A stretch of 64,000 nt of DNA from Streptomyces liliifuscus (GTDB lineage Bacteria > Actinomycetota > Actinomycetes > Streptomycetales > Streptomycetaceae): contig NZ_CP066831.1 of the NCBI RefSeq assembly GCF_016598615.1, positions 2,728,001 to 2,792,000 of the forward strand, read 5' to 3'. The notes under the pieces are model-generated. The model did not search any database, had not been told where the DNA came from, and saw only the letters and a program-made list of their open reading frames with translations. Below, piece by piece: positions 55,021-61,853 of this stretch (the stretch's first letter is position 1; the number at the start of each line of letters is the position of its first letter). The position numbers and the translations under genes are program-made.

Positions 55021-55758
55021 TCACCAGGGAATGACGCCGTCGTCCTCGAAGAACGAACCGGTCGGGCCGCCGTCGGGCAGTGTGGCGAGCCGGATCGCCG
55101 TGGCCGCGCCCTGCTCAGGGGTACGGGGTCCCTGGAAGCCGGTGAAGTCGGTCGCGACCAGGCCCGGGCAGGCGGCGTTGATCAGGATGCCCGTATCGGC
55201 GAACTGCCGGGCGTACTGCACGGTGACGGCGTTGAGGAACGACTTCGACGGCGAGTAGGCCGCCATGACGGGGCCTATCTCGATGTCCGGGTCCGCCTGC
55301 CGGGTCAGGGAGGCGACGGAACTGGAGACGTTGACGATCCGTGGCGACGTCGAGCGCCGCAGCAGGGGCAGCATCGCGTTGGTCACGCGGATGACGCCGA
55401 GGACGTTGGTCTCCACGACCGTGCGGACCAGGTCCAGGTCGAGCGCGGTCGGGTCCTGCACCCACCCGGGGCCCATCTCCCCCGAGATACCGGCGTTGTT
55501 GACCAGGACGTCCAGGCGCCCGGCCTGCCGTTCGACCAGTGCGGCGGCATCGGTGACGCTCCGGTCGGCGGTCACGTCCAGCGGAACCCCGAACGCGTCC
55601 ACCCCGGCGGCGCGCAGCTTCGCAACGGCACTCCCTCGACGCTCCTCGTCCCGGGCCCCCACACCCACGCGGTACCCGAGGGCGCCGAGCCCTGCCGCGA
55701 TCTCGTACCCGATTCCCTTGTTCGCGCCGGTCACCAGCGCGGTCTTCGTTTCGCTCAT
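55021..55758 (-). CDS. Short-chain dehydrogenase/reductase
   Basis: ATG 55758 (MSETKTALVTGANKGIGYEI) gives 245 residues. The cofactor motif is TGANKGIG, the NNAG segment is LDVLVNNAGISG, and the catalytic Ser-Tyr-Lys are in VNVSSS and YSPSKSFL. An NADPH-dependent carbonyl reductase activity is expected; the substrate is unknown. It is divergent from a LysR regulator over an inverted repeat, so that regulator very likely controls it. Confidence 0.94.
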   Translation of the reverse strand: MSETKTALVTGANKGIGYEIAAGLGALGYRVGVGARDEERRGSAVAKLRAAGVDAFGVPLDVTADRSVTDAAALVERQAGRLDVLVNNAGISGEMGPGWVQDPTALDLDLVRTVVETNVLGVIRVTNAMLPLLRRSTSPRIVNVSSSVASLTRQADPDIEIGPVMAAYSPSKSFLNAVTVQYARQFADTGILINAACPGLVATDFTGFQGPRTPEQGAATAIRLATLPDGGPTGSFFEDDGVIPW

Positions 55759-55812
55759 GCCGTGATGCTCGCTCGCGGACGGGCGGCGCATCCAACACCG
55801 ATTCGGTGGCCT

Positions 55813-55833
55813 GTGATACCCACCAGGTATCAC
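55813..55833. promoter_or_regulatory. LysR-type operator
   Basis: GTGATACC (55813-55820), CACCA and GGTATCAC (55826-55833) form a perfect inverted repeat. It contains the T-N11-A pattern of LysR boxes (ATACC-N5-GGTAT). It lies between the divergent SDR and LysR genes, 17 nt before the LysR start. Confidence 0.8.
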
Positions 55834-55850
55834 TGACGTACGCTGCGGCC

Positions 55851-56714
55851 ATGGACACCTTGGAGACCCGGGAGATGAGGTACTTCGTCGCCGTCGCCGA
55901 GGAACTGCACTTCGGCCGTGCCGCCGAGCGCCTCGGCATGGCGCAGCCGCCGCTGTCCCGGGCGATCCAGCAGCTCGAACGGCGCCTCGGCGTACGGCTG
56001 TTGGACCGCGACCGCCGCGGTGTCTCCCTGACCGACGCGGGAGAGGTGCTGCTGCACGAGAGTCGCGCGGCCCTCGACGCGACCGCGGCCGCCGCTCGCC
56101 GCACGCGTCGCGCCGGTGGCGCCGACAGACCGGACGGCGCCCGGAGTCGCCTGGTGCTGGCGGTGAAGGCCGCCGGATCCCACGAACTGCTGCAGAAGCT
56201 CCTCGACGCCTACGCGGCGGAGCCCGACGCCGCCGAGATCGAGGTGCTGCTGTGCGGCATCTGCGAGCAGGGAGGGCTGCTGCGCGACGGCCGTGCCGAT
56301 GTGGCGCTCATGCACGCGCCGTTCAACTCCCTCGCCGGGTTCGACAGCGAGGAACTGCTGACCGAGGGCCAGATCGCCATCCTGCCCGCCGGTCACCCCC
56401 TCGCCGCGCGCAGGACCTTGTCCCTGGCGGACATCGCCGATGTCCCCGACCTCCCGTTCGCCCGCTGGCCCAGCGACGGCGCGTACCCGCCAGGACCGGG
56501 CCCCGAGGTCCACGACCTGACACAACTCGCCCAGCTGATCGCCCTCGGCCGCACGGTGGCCGCCTTCCCCGACTCGGCCCGCGCCTGGCTGTGGGCAGAG
56601 CACACGGCAGTCCCCCTGACCGACGCACCCCCGGTCGTCACCCACATAGCCTGGCCCGCCCACAGCCACTCCCTGGCCCTCGCCGCCCTGATCCGCACGG
56701 CGACACGGCTGTGA
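55851..56714 (+). CDS. LysR-family transcriptional regulator
   Basis: ATG 55851 (MDTLETREMRYFVAVAEELHFG) gives 287 residues. The winged helix has RAAERLGMAQPPLSRAIQQLERRLG. The effector-binding half follows (AEIEVLLCGICEQG, GRADVALMHAPF, LTEGQIAILPAGHPLAAR). It likely activates or represses the divergent SDR gene in response to a small ligand. A start 15 codons earlier would run into the operator. Confidence 0.94.
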   Translation: MDTLETREMRYFVAVAEELHFGRAAERLGMAQPPLSRAIQQLERRLGVRLLDRDRRGVSLTDAGEVLLHESRAALDATAAAARRTRRAGGADRPDGARSRLVLAVKAAGSHELLQKLLDAYAAEPDAAEIEVLLCGICEQGGLLRDGRADVALMHAPFNSLAGFDSEELLTEGQIAILPAGHPLAARRTLSLADIADVPDLPFARWPSDGAYPPGPGPEVHDLTQLAQLIALGRTVAAFPDSARAWLWAEHTAVPLTDAPPVVTHIAWPAHSHSLALAALIRTATRL

Positions 56715-56790
56715 CCGTCGGGACACCGCCGCCCCGCCCGTGTCCGATTCGTTCAAGACCGCCGCCCGCCGCTCTCCCTACGGTGGTCCC

Positions 56791-57192
56791 ATGACTCCAC
56801 GATTCGACCTCATCGGCCTCGTCGTCTCCGACATGGCCGCCTCCCTGACCTTCTACCGCCGCCTGGGACTCGAATTCCCCGAGGGCTCCGAGAAACAGCC
56901 GCATGTCGAGGCGAACCTGCCCGGCGGCCTGCGCTTCGCCCTCGACACGGAGGACACGATCCGCTCCTTCCACCCCGACTGGCACCCGCCGACGGGTGCG
57001 GGGAGGGTCGGGCTGGCCTTCGCGTGCGACGGCCCCGCGGACGTCGACGCCACGTACGAGGAGCTGGTGGCCGCCGGCTACAAGTCCGAACTCAAGCCCT
57101 GGAACGCAGACTGGGGCATGCGCTACGCCGTGGTACTCGACCCGGACGGCAACGGCGTGGACCTGTTCGCACCGTTGAGCAGCGCCCCGTAA
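56791..57192 (+). CDS. VOC-family protein
   Basis: ATG 56791 (MTPRFDLIGLVVSDMAASLTFYRRLGLEF) gives 133 residues, a normal length for the glyoxalase/bleomycin-resistance fold with paired beta-alpha-beta-beta-beta units. Metal-ligand candidates are His and Glu positions such as VEANLPGG and GVDLF. Substrate is unknown. The stop codon lies in the loop of a hairpin. It is convergent with an AraC-type gene, a frequent pairing. Confidence 0.92.
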   Translation: MTPRFDLIGLVVSDMAASLTFYRRLGLEFPEGSEKQPHVEANLPGGLRFALDTEDTIRSFHPDWHPPTGAGRVGLAFACDGPADVDATYEELVAAGYKSELKPWNADWGMRYAVVLDPDGNGVDLFAPLSSAP

Positions 57193-57199
57193 GGGGCGC
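57182..57199 (+). terminator. Stop-codon hairpin after the VOC gene
   Basis: GCGCCCC (57182-57188), GTAA and GGGGCGC (57193-57199) form a 7-bp perfect stem. The TAA stop lies in its loop. This arrangement, directly followed by the dispersed repeat, is common in Streptomyces. Confidence 0.7.
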
Positions 57200-57226
57200 G
57201 GGGAACTGCGCGACCAGCCCCCACCG
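57193..57226 (+). repeat. Dispersed Streptomyces intergenic repeat (copy 2)
   Basis: It starts GGGGCGCGGGGAACTGCG and continues into CGACCAGCCCCCACC. The 17-bp core at 57196-57212 is the exact reverse complement of the copy at 24-40. It follows directly on the VOC stop codon. Confidence 0.85.
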
Positions 57227-57254
57227 AACCCGCACCCAGCGACCCTCCACAACC

Positions 57255-57995
57255 TCAACGCCGCAACAGCTCACCCAACGGCGCCCCCGCCAACTCCCGT
57301 ACGTCACGCGCCAGGTGAGCCTGATCGGCGAAACCGGCCCGCACGGCGGTGTCCGCCAGAGGCACCCCGTCCCGCGCCAGCCCCAGTGCCCGCTGCAGGC
57401 GCAGAATCCTGGCCAGCGTCTTCGGCCCGTAGCCGAAGACGCCCCGCGCCCGCCGGTGCAACTGCCGCTCGCTCCACCCCACCGCCTCCGCGACCGAGGC
57501 GACGGAACGTCCCGCGGCCAGTCCCGCGACAGCGCCGCGCACCCACGGATCGGGCGGATCGACATCGCCCGCCCGAGCAACGGCCAGGGCTTCCAGCTCG
57601 GCGGCGGGATCGGCCGCCGCGTCCACCCGCTCGGTCAGCCGCCGGACAGCCCCCGCGCTCCACAGATCCGCGAGGTCGACGCGCCGGTCGCGCAGTTCGT
57701 GCGCCGGGACGCCGAGATAGGCGGGCGCAGTCCCGGGGAAGAACCGGACGCCCGCGAACCGGGTGACACCTGACGCGTCGCCCATGTACGCGCGGGTGTC
57801 GGGCCCGGCGACGAAGAGCCGCCCCTCGGTCCACAGCAGGTCCATGCACCCGTCGGGCAGCACCGGCGCGCAGTCGCCCGGCACGGCGGTACGGGTCCAG
57901 ACGACCGCGCCCGGGAGCCGCGCCGCCCGCTCCCGATACGGGTCCGGCGACACCTCCACGTACGACACGTCCACGTACGACTCGGCCACGGGCAA
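57255..57995 (-). CDS. AraC-family regulator (DUF6597-type N-terminus)
   Basis: This is a 246-residue regulator. The N-terminal part has [26 protein letters not shown], typical of a small sensor fused to an AraC domain. The C-terminal helix-turn-helix pair is [21 protein letters not shown] and [22 protein letters not shown] short DNA repeat encodes [10 protein letters not shown] near the start. Its convergent partner is the VOC gene, whose product may share its inducer. The start at ATG 57995 is the first available. Confidence 0.92.
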   Translation of the reverse strand: MPVAESYVDVSYVEVSPDPYRERAARLPGAVVWTRTAVPGDCAPVLPDGCMDLLWTEGRLFVAGPDTRAYMGDASGVTRFAGVRFFPGTAPAYLGVPAHELRDRRVDLADLWSAGAVRRLTERVDAAADPAAELEALAVARAGDVDPPDPWVRGAVAGLAAGRSVASVAEAVGWSERQLHRRARGVFGYGPKTLARILRLQRALGLARDGVPLADTAVRAGFADQAHLARDVRELAGAPLGELLRR

Positions 57996-57999
57996 AAGG

Positions 58000-58935
58000 C
58001 TACGCCGCCCTCGTCCGGTGTTCCTGGGGGCTGACTCCGTAGACCCGCTTGAACGCGCTGGACAGGGCGAAGGCGCTGCCGTAGCCGACCTGGCGGGCGA
58101 TCGCCTCCAGGGTGTCCTCGGTGCCGCGCAGCCGGTCGGCGGCGAGGGCGAGGCGCCAGCCGGTCAGGTATGTCATCGGGGGTTCGCCCACGAGTTCGCT
58201 GAAGCGGCGGGCGAGCGCGGCCCGTGAGACGCCGGCCTTCGCGGCGAGGGAGGCGACCGTCCAGGGGTATGCCGGATCGTCCTGGAGGAGCCGCAGGACC
58301 CGGCCCACGACGGGGTCGGCCAGAGCCTGGTACCAGGCGGGCGCCTCGGCCTCGGGGCGGGAGAACCAGGCCCGCAGCGCGGCGATGACCAGCAGGTCGA
58401 GCAGCCGGTCGAGGACGACCTCCTGGCCGGGCTCGTCCCGCACGATCTCCTCCATGATCAGCGGGGTGAGCGGGCACTCCCACACGTCGGAGGGCAGGGA
58501 CAGCAGCGCCGGCAGCGCGTCCAGCAGCCGCCCGCTGACCTCGCCGTTCATCGGATACGTCCCGATCAGCATCACCATCGAGCCGTCGAGCCGCGCACCC
58601 CAGGTACGGACACCCAGGTCCATCCGGCCCTTCAGGGAACGGCCGTCCGGGTAGGTGCACACCTGGTTCGGCAGGATCACCGCCTGGGGCACGGTCGACG
58701 GGTCGTCGGCGCAGGTGTACGGGTCGGGTCCGCGCGCGATGGCGAGGTCACCGGCCCGCAACCGCACCCGCTCCCCGTCCTCGGGCATGATCCAGGCGTG
58801 CCCGCGCACCATGAGCATGACGGTGAGCGGGGCACGGTCCTCGATGCGCAGGGACCAGGGCGGCTCGAAACACGCTCGGATCATGAAGGCGCCACGCGCG
58901 CGTGGACCTTCCAGAAGGCCTGCGAGTGCGTCCAT
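58000..58935 (-). CDS. AraC-family regulator with cupin domain
   Basis: This 311-residue protein has a cupin_6-type N-terminal half ([32 protein letters not shown]) that binds an effector. The C-terminal AraC domain follows ([21 protein letters not shown] and [21 protein letters not shown], ending [10 protein letters not shown]). It is divergent from an NmrA-like oxidoreductase gene, which is the usual target of this subfamily. It ends 4 bp before the start of the other AraC gene on the same strand. Confidence 0.94.
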   Translation of the reverse strand: MDALAGLLEGPRARGAFMIRACFEPPWSLRIEDRAPLTVMLMVRGHAWIMPEDGERVRLRAGDLAIARGPDPYTCADDPSTVPQAVILPNQVCTYPDGRSLKGRMDLGVRTWGARLDGSMVMLIGTYPMNGEVSGRLLDALPALLSLPSDVWECPLTPLIMEEIVRDEPGQEVVLDRLLDLLVIAALRAWFSRPEAEAPAWYQALADPVVGRVLRLLQDDPAYPWTVASLAAKAGVSRAALARRFSELVGEPPMTYLTGWRLALAADRLRGTEDTLEAIARQVGYGSAFALSSAFKRVYGVSPQEHRTRAA

Positions 58936-59015
58936 GACCCCAGCGTAGACGCGCCCTTATGGGAACGAGAGCTTCAGCGATGTTCCCTTTCCGTGTGAGG
59001 CCGTTGACTGGGCTC

Positions 59016-59852
59016 ATGACGGAAAACACGCGGAACGAGACGGTGTTGGTGACGGGGGCCTCGGGCAAGACGGGGCGTCAGGTGGCGGAGTCCGCGAAGG
59101 CCGCCGGGTTCGATGTACGGGCCGCTTCGCGCAGCAGCGAGGTGCGCTTCGACTGGTACGACAGCTCGACCTGGGCGGAGGCGCTGCGCGGCGCGGACGC
59201 GGCGTATCTGGCGTACACGCCGGACATCGGCGCGCCGGGTGCCGCGGAGAACATCGGCGCCCTCGCGCGGCAGGCCCAGGAGCTCGGGGTGCGTCGTCTG
59301 GTGATGCTGTCGGCGCGCGGCGAGCAGCAGGCGGAGCCGGCCGAGCGGGCGCTGCGCGAGTCGGGTGCCGAGTGGACGGTCGTGCAGGCCGACTGGTTCT
59401 TCCAGAACTTCAGCGAGGGCCTGCTGCTGGAGGGTGTGCAGAGCGGTGAGTTCGTGTTCCCCGCCGGCGAGGTGAAGGTGCCGTTCATCGACACCCGGGA
59501 CCTCGCGGACGTGGTCGTGAAGGCGCTGACGGACTCCTCGTACGCGGGCCGGACCCTGGAGGTCACGGGGGCGCGGCTGCTCTCGTTCCGGGAGGCCATG
59601 GCGGAGATCACCGCCGCGGCGGGCCGGGAGATCCGTTACGTGCCGGTGTCGACGAAGGAGTACGGGGCGATCCTGGCCGGGTTCGGGCTGCCGCCCGAGG
59701 AGGTCGCGTTCATGGAGGAGGTCTTCGACGGGCTGCTCGACGGCGGCAACGCCCGGTCCACGGAGACCGTCCGGCAGGTTCTGGGGCGCGCGCCGCGCGA
59801 TTTCACGGACTTCGCGCGGGAGCTCGCGGCGACCGGCGTGTGGAAGGGCTGA
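59016..59852 (+). CDS. NmrA-like NAD(P)H-binding protein
   Basis: ATG 59016 (MTENTRNETVLVTGASGKTG) gives 278 residues. The Rossmann motif TGASGKTG is at residues 13-20. The segments RRLVMLSARGEQQ and WTVVQADWFFQNFSEGLL are typical of NmrA/QOR2-type reductases that act on quinones or sense redox state. No Ser-Tyr-Lys triad is seen. It is divergent from and probably controlled by the cupin-AraC regulator. Confidence 0.93.
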   Translation: MTENTRNETVLVTGASGKTGRQVAESAKAAGFDVRAASRSSEVRFDWYDSSTWAEALRGADAAYLAYTPDIGAPGAAENIGALARQAQELGVRRLVMLSARGEQQAEPAERALRESGAEWTVVQADWFFQNFSEGLLLEGVQSGEFVFPAGEVKVPFIDTRDLADVVVKALTDSSYAGRTLEVTGARLLSFREAMAEITAAAGREIRYVPVSTKEYGAILAGFGLPPEEVAFMEEVFDGLLDGGNARSTETVRQVLGRAPRDFTDFARELAATGVWKG

Positions 59853-59909
59853 CGGCCACCGGCGTACCTCCGAAAGTTCGAGAAGCTCCCCCTGGCGCCC
59901 CCGTCGCGG

Positions 59910-61061
59910 TCACTGCGGCGGGGGCGGCTCGTCGCCGTTCTTGGGGGTGGTCTTCGCGTGTGTGCGCAGCCGGGAGGTCACGTCCTCGGGGGGCAGGAAG
60001 CGGGACCAGCGCTCCGGGAACTCGGAGGGCATGTCGGGGTCGTCCGGGTCGTCGGCGAGGTGGGCCCTGGCCGCGGCCGCGCGGGCCACGAGGTCGGCGG
60101 CCTGCTCGGCGCGCAGCCGCTCGTTGACGGCTCGGGCGGCGGCGGTGGCCGCGGCCGGCCAGACCCGGTCGATGGCCGCGTTGACGGCGGCGCCGACGAG
60201 GACCGCGAAGGCGGAGACGCCGATCCACAGCAGTACGGCGACGGGTGCGGCCAGGGAGCCGTAGATGCTGGGGCCCTCGACCGTGTTGGTCAGGTAGATG
60301 CGCAGCAGGAAGCTGCCCAGGACCCACATGGCGAGGGCCACCAGGGCGCCCGGCACGTCCTCGACCCAGGGCGACCGCACGGGTACCGACACGTGGTACA
60401 GCGTCGTCAGGAAGGCGATGGACAGCACGATGACGACGGGCCAGTACAACCCCTGTACGACGTTCTCCGACCAGGGGACGACGTCCACCACGGCGTCCGG
60501 GCCCGCGACGACCAGCGGCAGCACGATGGAGCCGATGAGCAGCGCCGCGAGGAACAGCGCGAAGGCCACGAGCCGGGTCTTGACGATGCCGCGCACGCCG
60601 TCGAGGCCGTACATCACGGTGATGGTGTCGATGAAGACGTTCACCGCGCGCGAGCCCGACCACAGGGCGAACAGGAAGCCGAGGGAGATGACGTCGGGGC
60701 GGCCGCCCTCCATGACGTCGTGGAGGACTGGCTCGGCGATCTGTGTGACGCCCTTGTCGGTGAGGATCGTGCGGGACGCCTCCAGGAGGTTGGTCTCCAC
60801 GCTGGCGATGGTGTCGGCGCCGGTCCAGTCGTCGACGTAGACCAGCAGGCCGAGCATGCTGAGCAGCAGCGGCGGCACGGAGAGCAGCGTGAAGAACGCC
60901 GCCTCCGCCGCGAGTCCGAGGATCCGGTACTCGATGCACGAGTTGACGGTGTCCTTGATCAGCAGCCAGGCGGTCCTGCGCTTGGAGACGTTCCGGTAGA
61001 GGGCTCGGGCCCGATGGAGACGGCCGGACGTCCTCTGAGGGGGTTCACTTGCTGGCTGCAC
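59910..61061 (-). CDS. YihY/BrkB-family membrane protein
   Basis: This 383-residue protein has about six transmembrane helices between residues 50 and 300. BrkB/YihY signatures include AAEAAFFTLLSVPPLLLSML, LFALWSGSRAVNVFID, VYHVSVPVRSPW-like and LLWIGVSAFAVLVGAAVNA. Its cytoplasmic C-terminal tail of about 80 residues is charged and Pro-rich. Function of the family is not settled. It is monocistronic. Confidence 0.94.
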   Translation of the reverse strand: MQPASEPPQRTSGRLHRARALYRNVSKRRTAWLLIKDTVNSCIEYRILGLAAEAAFFTLLSVPPLLLSMLGLLVYVDDWTGADTIASVETNLLEASRTILTDKGVTQIAEPVLHDVMEGGRPDVISLGFLFALWSGSRAVNVFIDTITVMYGLDGVRGIVKTRLVAFALFLAALLIGSIVLPLVVAGPDAVVDVVPWSENVVQGLYWPVVIVLSIAFLTTLYHVSVPVRSPWVEDVPGALVALAMWVLGSFLLRIYLTNTVEGPSIYGSLAAPVAVLLWIGVSAFAVLVGAAVNAAIDRVWPAAATAAARAVNERLRAEQAADLVARAAAARAHLADDPDDPDMPSEFPERWSRFLPPEDVTSRLRTHAKTTPKNGDEPPPPQ

Positions 61062-61522
61062 GCCCTAAAGGTATCCGCCGTGCGAGGTTGCACTCATCCC
61101 GCGGTACCACGGCCGGGTCCGAGGTGACCGGCGGCGCCGCTTCCGCCCCTCCCGGTTCCGTCATACGAAAGAAAAGCGGCAGCAACCCGACAGAAATCGT
61201 AAAGGAAAATCGAACCGGTTTTCTGTCATGACCGCGTTGGCCGAATTACTCACCCTCCAGAAGCGGAACGCGTGAGCGCATATACGCCACCCATAAAGTG
61301 AGTTCCCCGGTGGCACGTACGGAGCGGACCGTTCAGGGGTGTAATCGATGAGGGTTCGAACGGCGAGAAAGCGCCATAGGACGAAACGCCCTTGACCCGT
61401 TCATGAGCACACAGAAACAATTCGGATTGCATTCCGCTGGGCACGTGGGGACGGCTCAGTGCACCACGACACGGGGGACTCAGAAAGGCCTGGACCAGGG
61501 CCCGACACAGCCGCGTTACCCG

Positions 61523-61549
61523 TGATCCGCGTGGGAACCACGCGGATCA
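61523..61549 (+). terminator. 12-bp hairpin in the leader region
   Basis: TGATCCGCGTGG (61523-61534) and CCACGCGGATCA (61538-61549) pair perfectly around GAA. No gene ends just before it on either strand. If transcription of the synthetase gene begins upstream, it could act as an attenuator; otherwise it is an isolated terminator. Confidence 0.5.
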
Positions 61550-61642
61550 TGCCGTGCTGCTCTGCACCTTTTCACGCGGCCACTTCCGACACTCGGCGAA
61601 CAATATCCTCCCGGCTGCCATCTCATTTCCATGAGCACAATT

Positions 61643-61699
61643 CTTCCTTCCGGCCCGAGCCTTCCTTCCGGAACAACTCTTTCTTCCGGCACACCGGAA
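61643..61699 (+). repeat. Three 18-bp-phased direct repeats
   Basis: CTTCCTTCCGG (61643), CTTCCTTCCGG (61661) and CTTTCTTCCGG (61679) recur at an exact 18-bp period. The last copy continues into CCGGAA (61694-61699), making a small hairpin TTCCGG-CACA-CCGGAA. They lie 155-210 bp before the synthetase start and may be regulator sites. Confidence 0.75.
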
Positions 61700-61853
61700 T
61701 CACATCGGAATCACCCTGGTTCACCCACGCCTCAGGCATAGCCAATTCGGCTGCCCGATGAAACTGCGGGCGTGATTCCTTCGTATTCCCATCCGGAGTA
61801 CCAATCACTCCGAACAGTCCACAAGTAGCAGTAATCATCAGCAAGGAGATCAA

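Larger units (their letters stand above)
61062..61853. other. Long non-coding leader region before the Pls/PosA-like gene
   Basis: These 790 bp carry no supported gene and are noticeably less GC-rich than the rest of the window. Visible structures are an inverted repeat GACAGAAA (61189-61196)/TTTCTGTC (61220-61227) and a 12-bp perfect hairpin at 61523-61549. Three phased copies of CTTYCTTCCGG lie at 61643-61689, and GGAATCAC occurs twice right after them. The promoter of the downstream synthetase gene is expected here. Confidence 0.65.

Noticed and set aside
61228..61275. A 15-codon reading frame (MTALAELLTLQKRNA) with a TTA codon in the leader of the Pls/PosA-like gene.
   Set aside because: No ribosome-binding site or adjacent -10 box, and it lies about 580 bp before the gene. 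A bldA-dependent leader is conceivable but not supported.
61459..61761. A 100-codon frame covering the phased repeats.
   Set aside because: It starts with GTG without a ribosome-binding site, has no recognisable segment, and its SFR-type repeats only reflect the DNA repeats.
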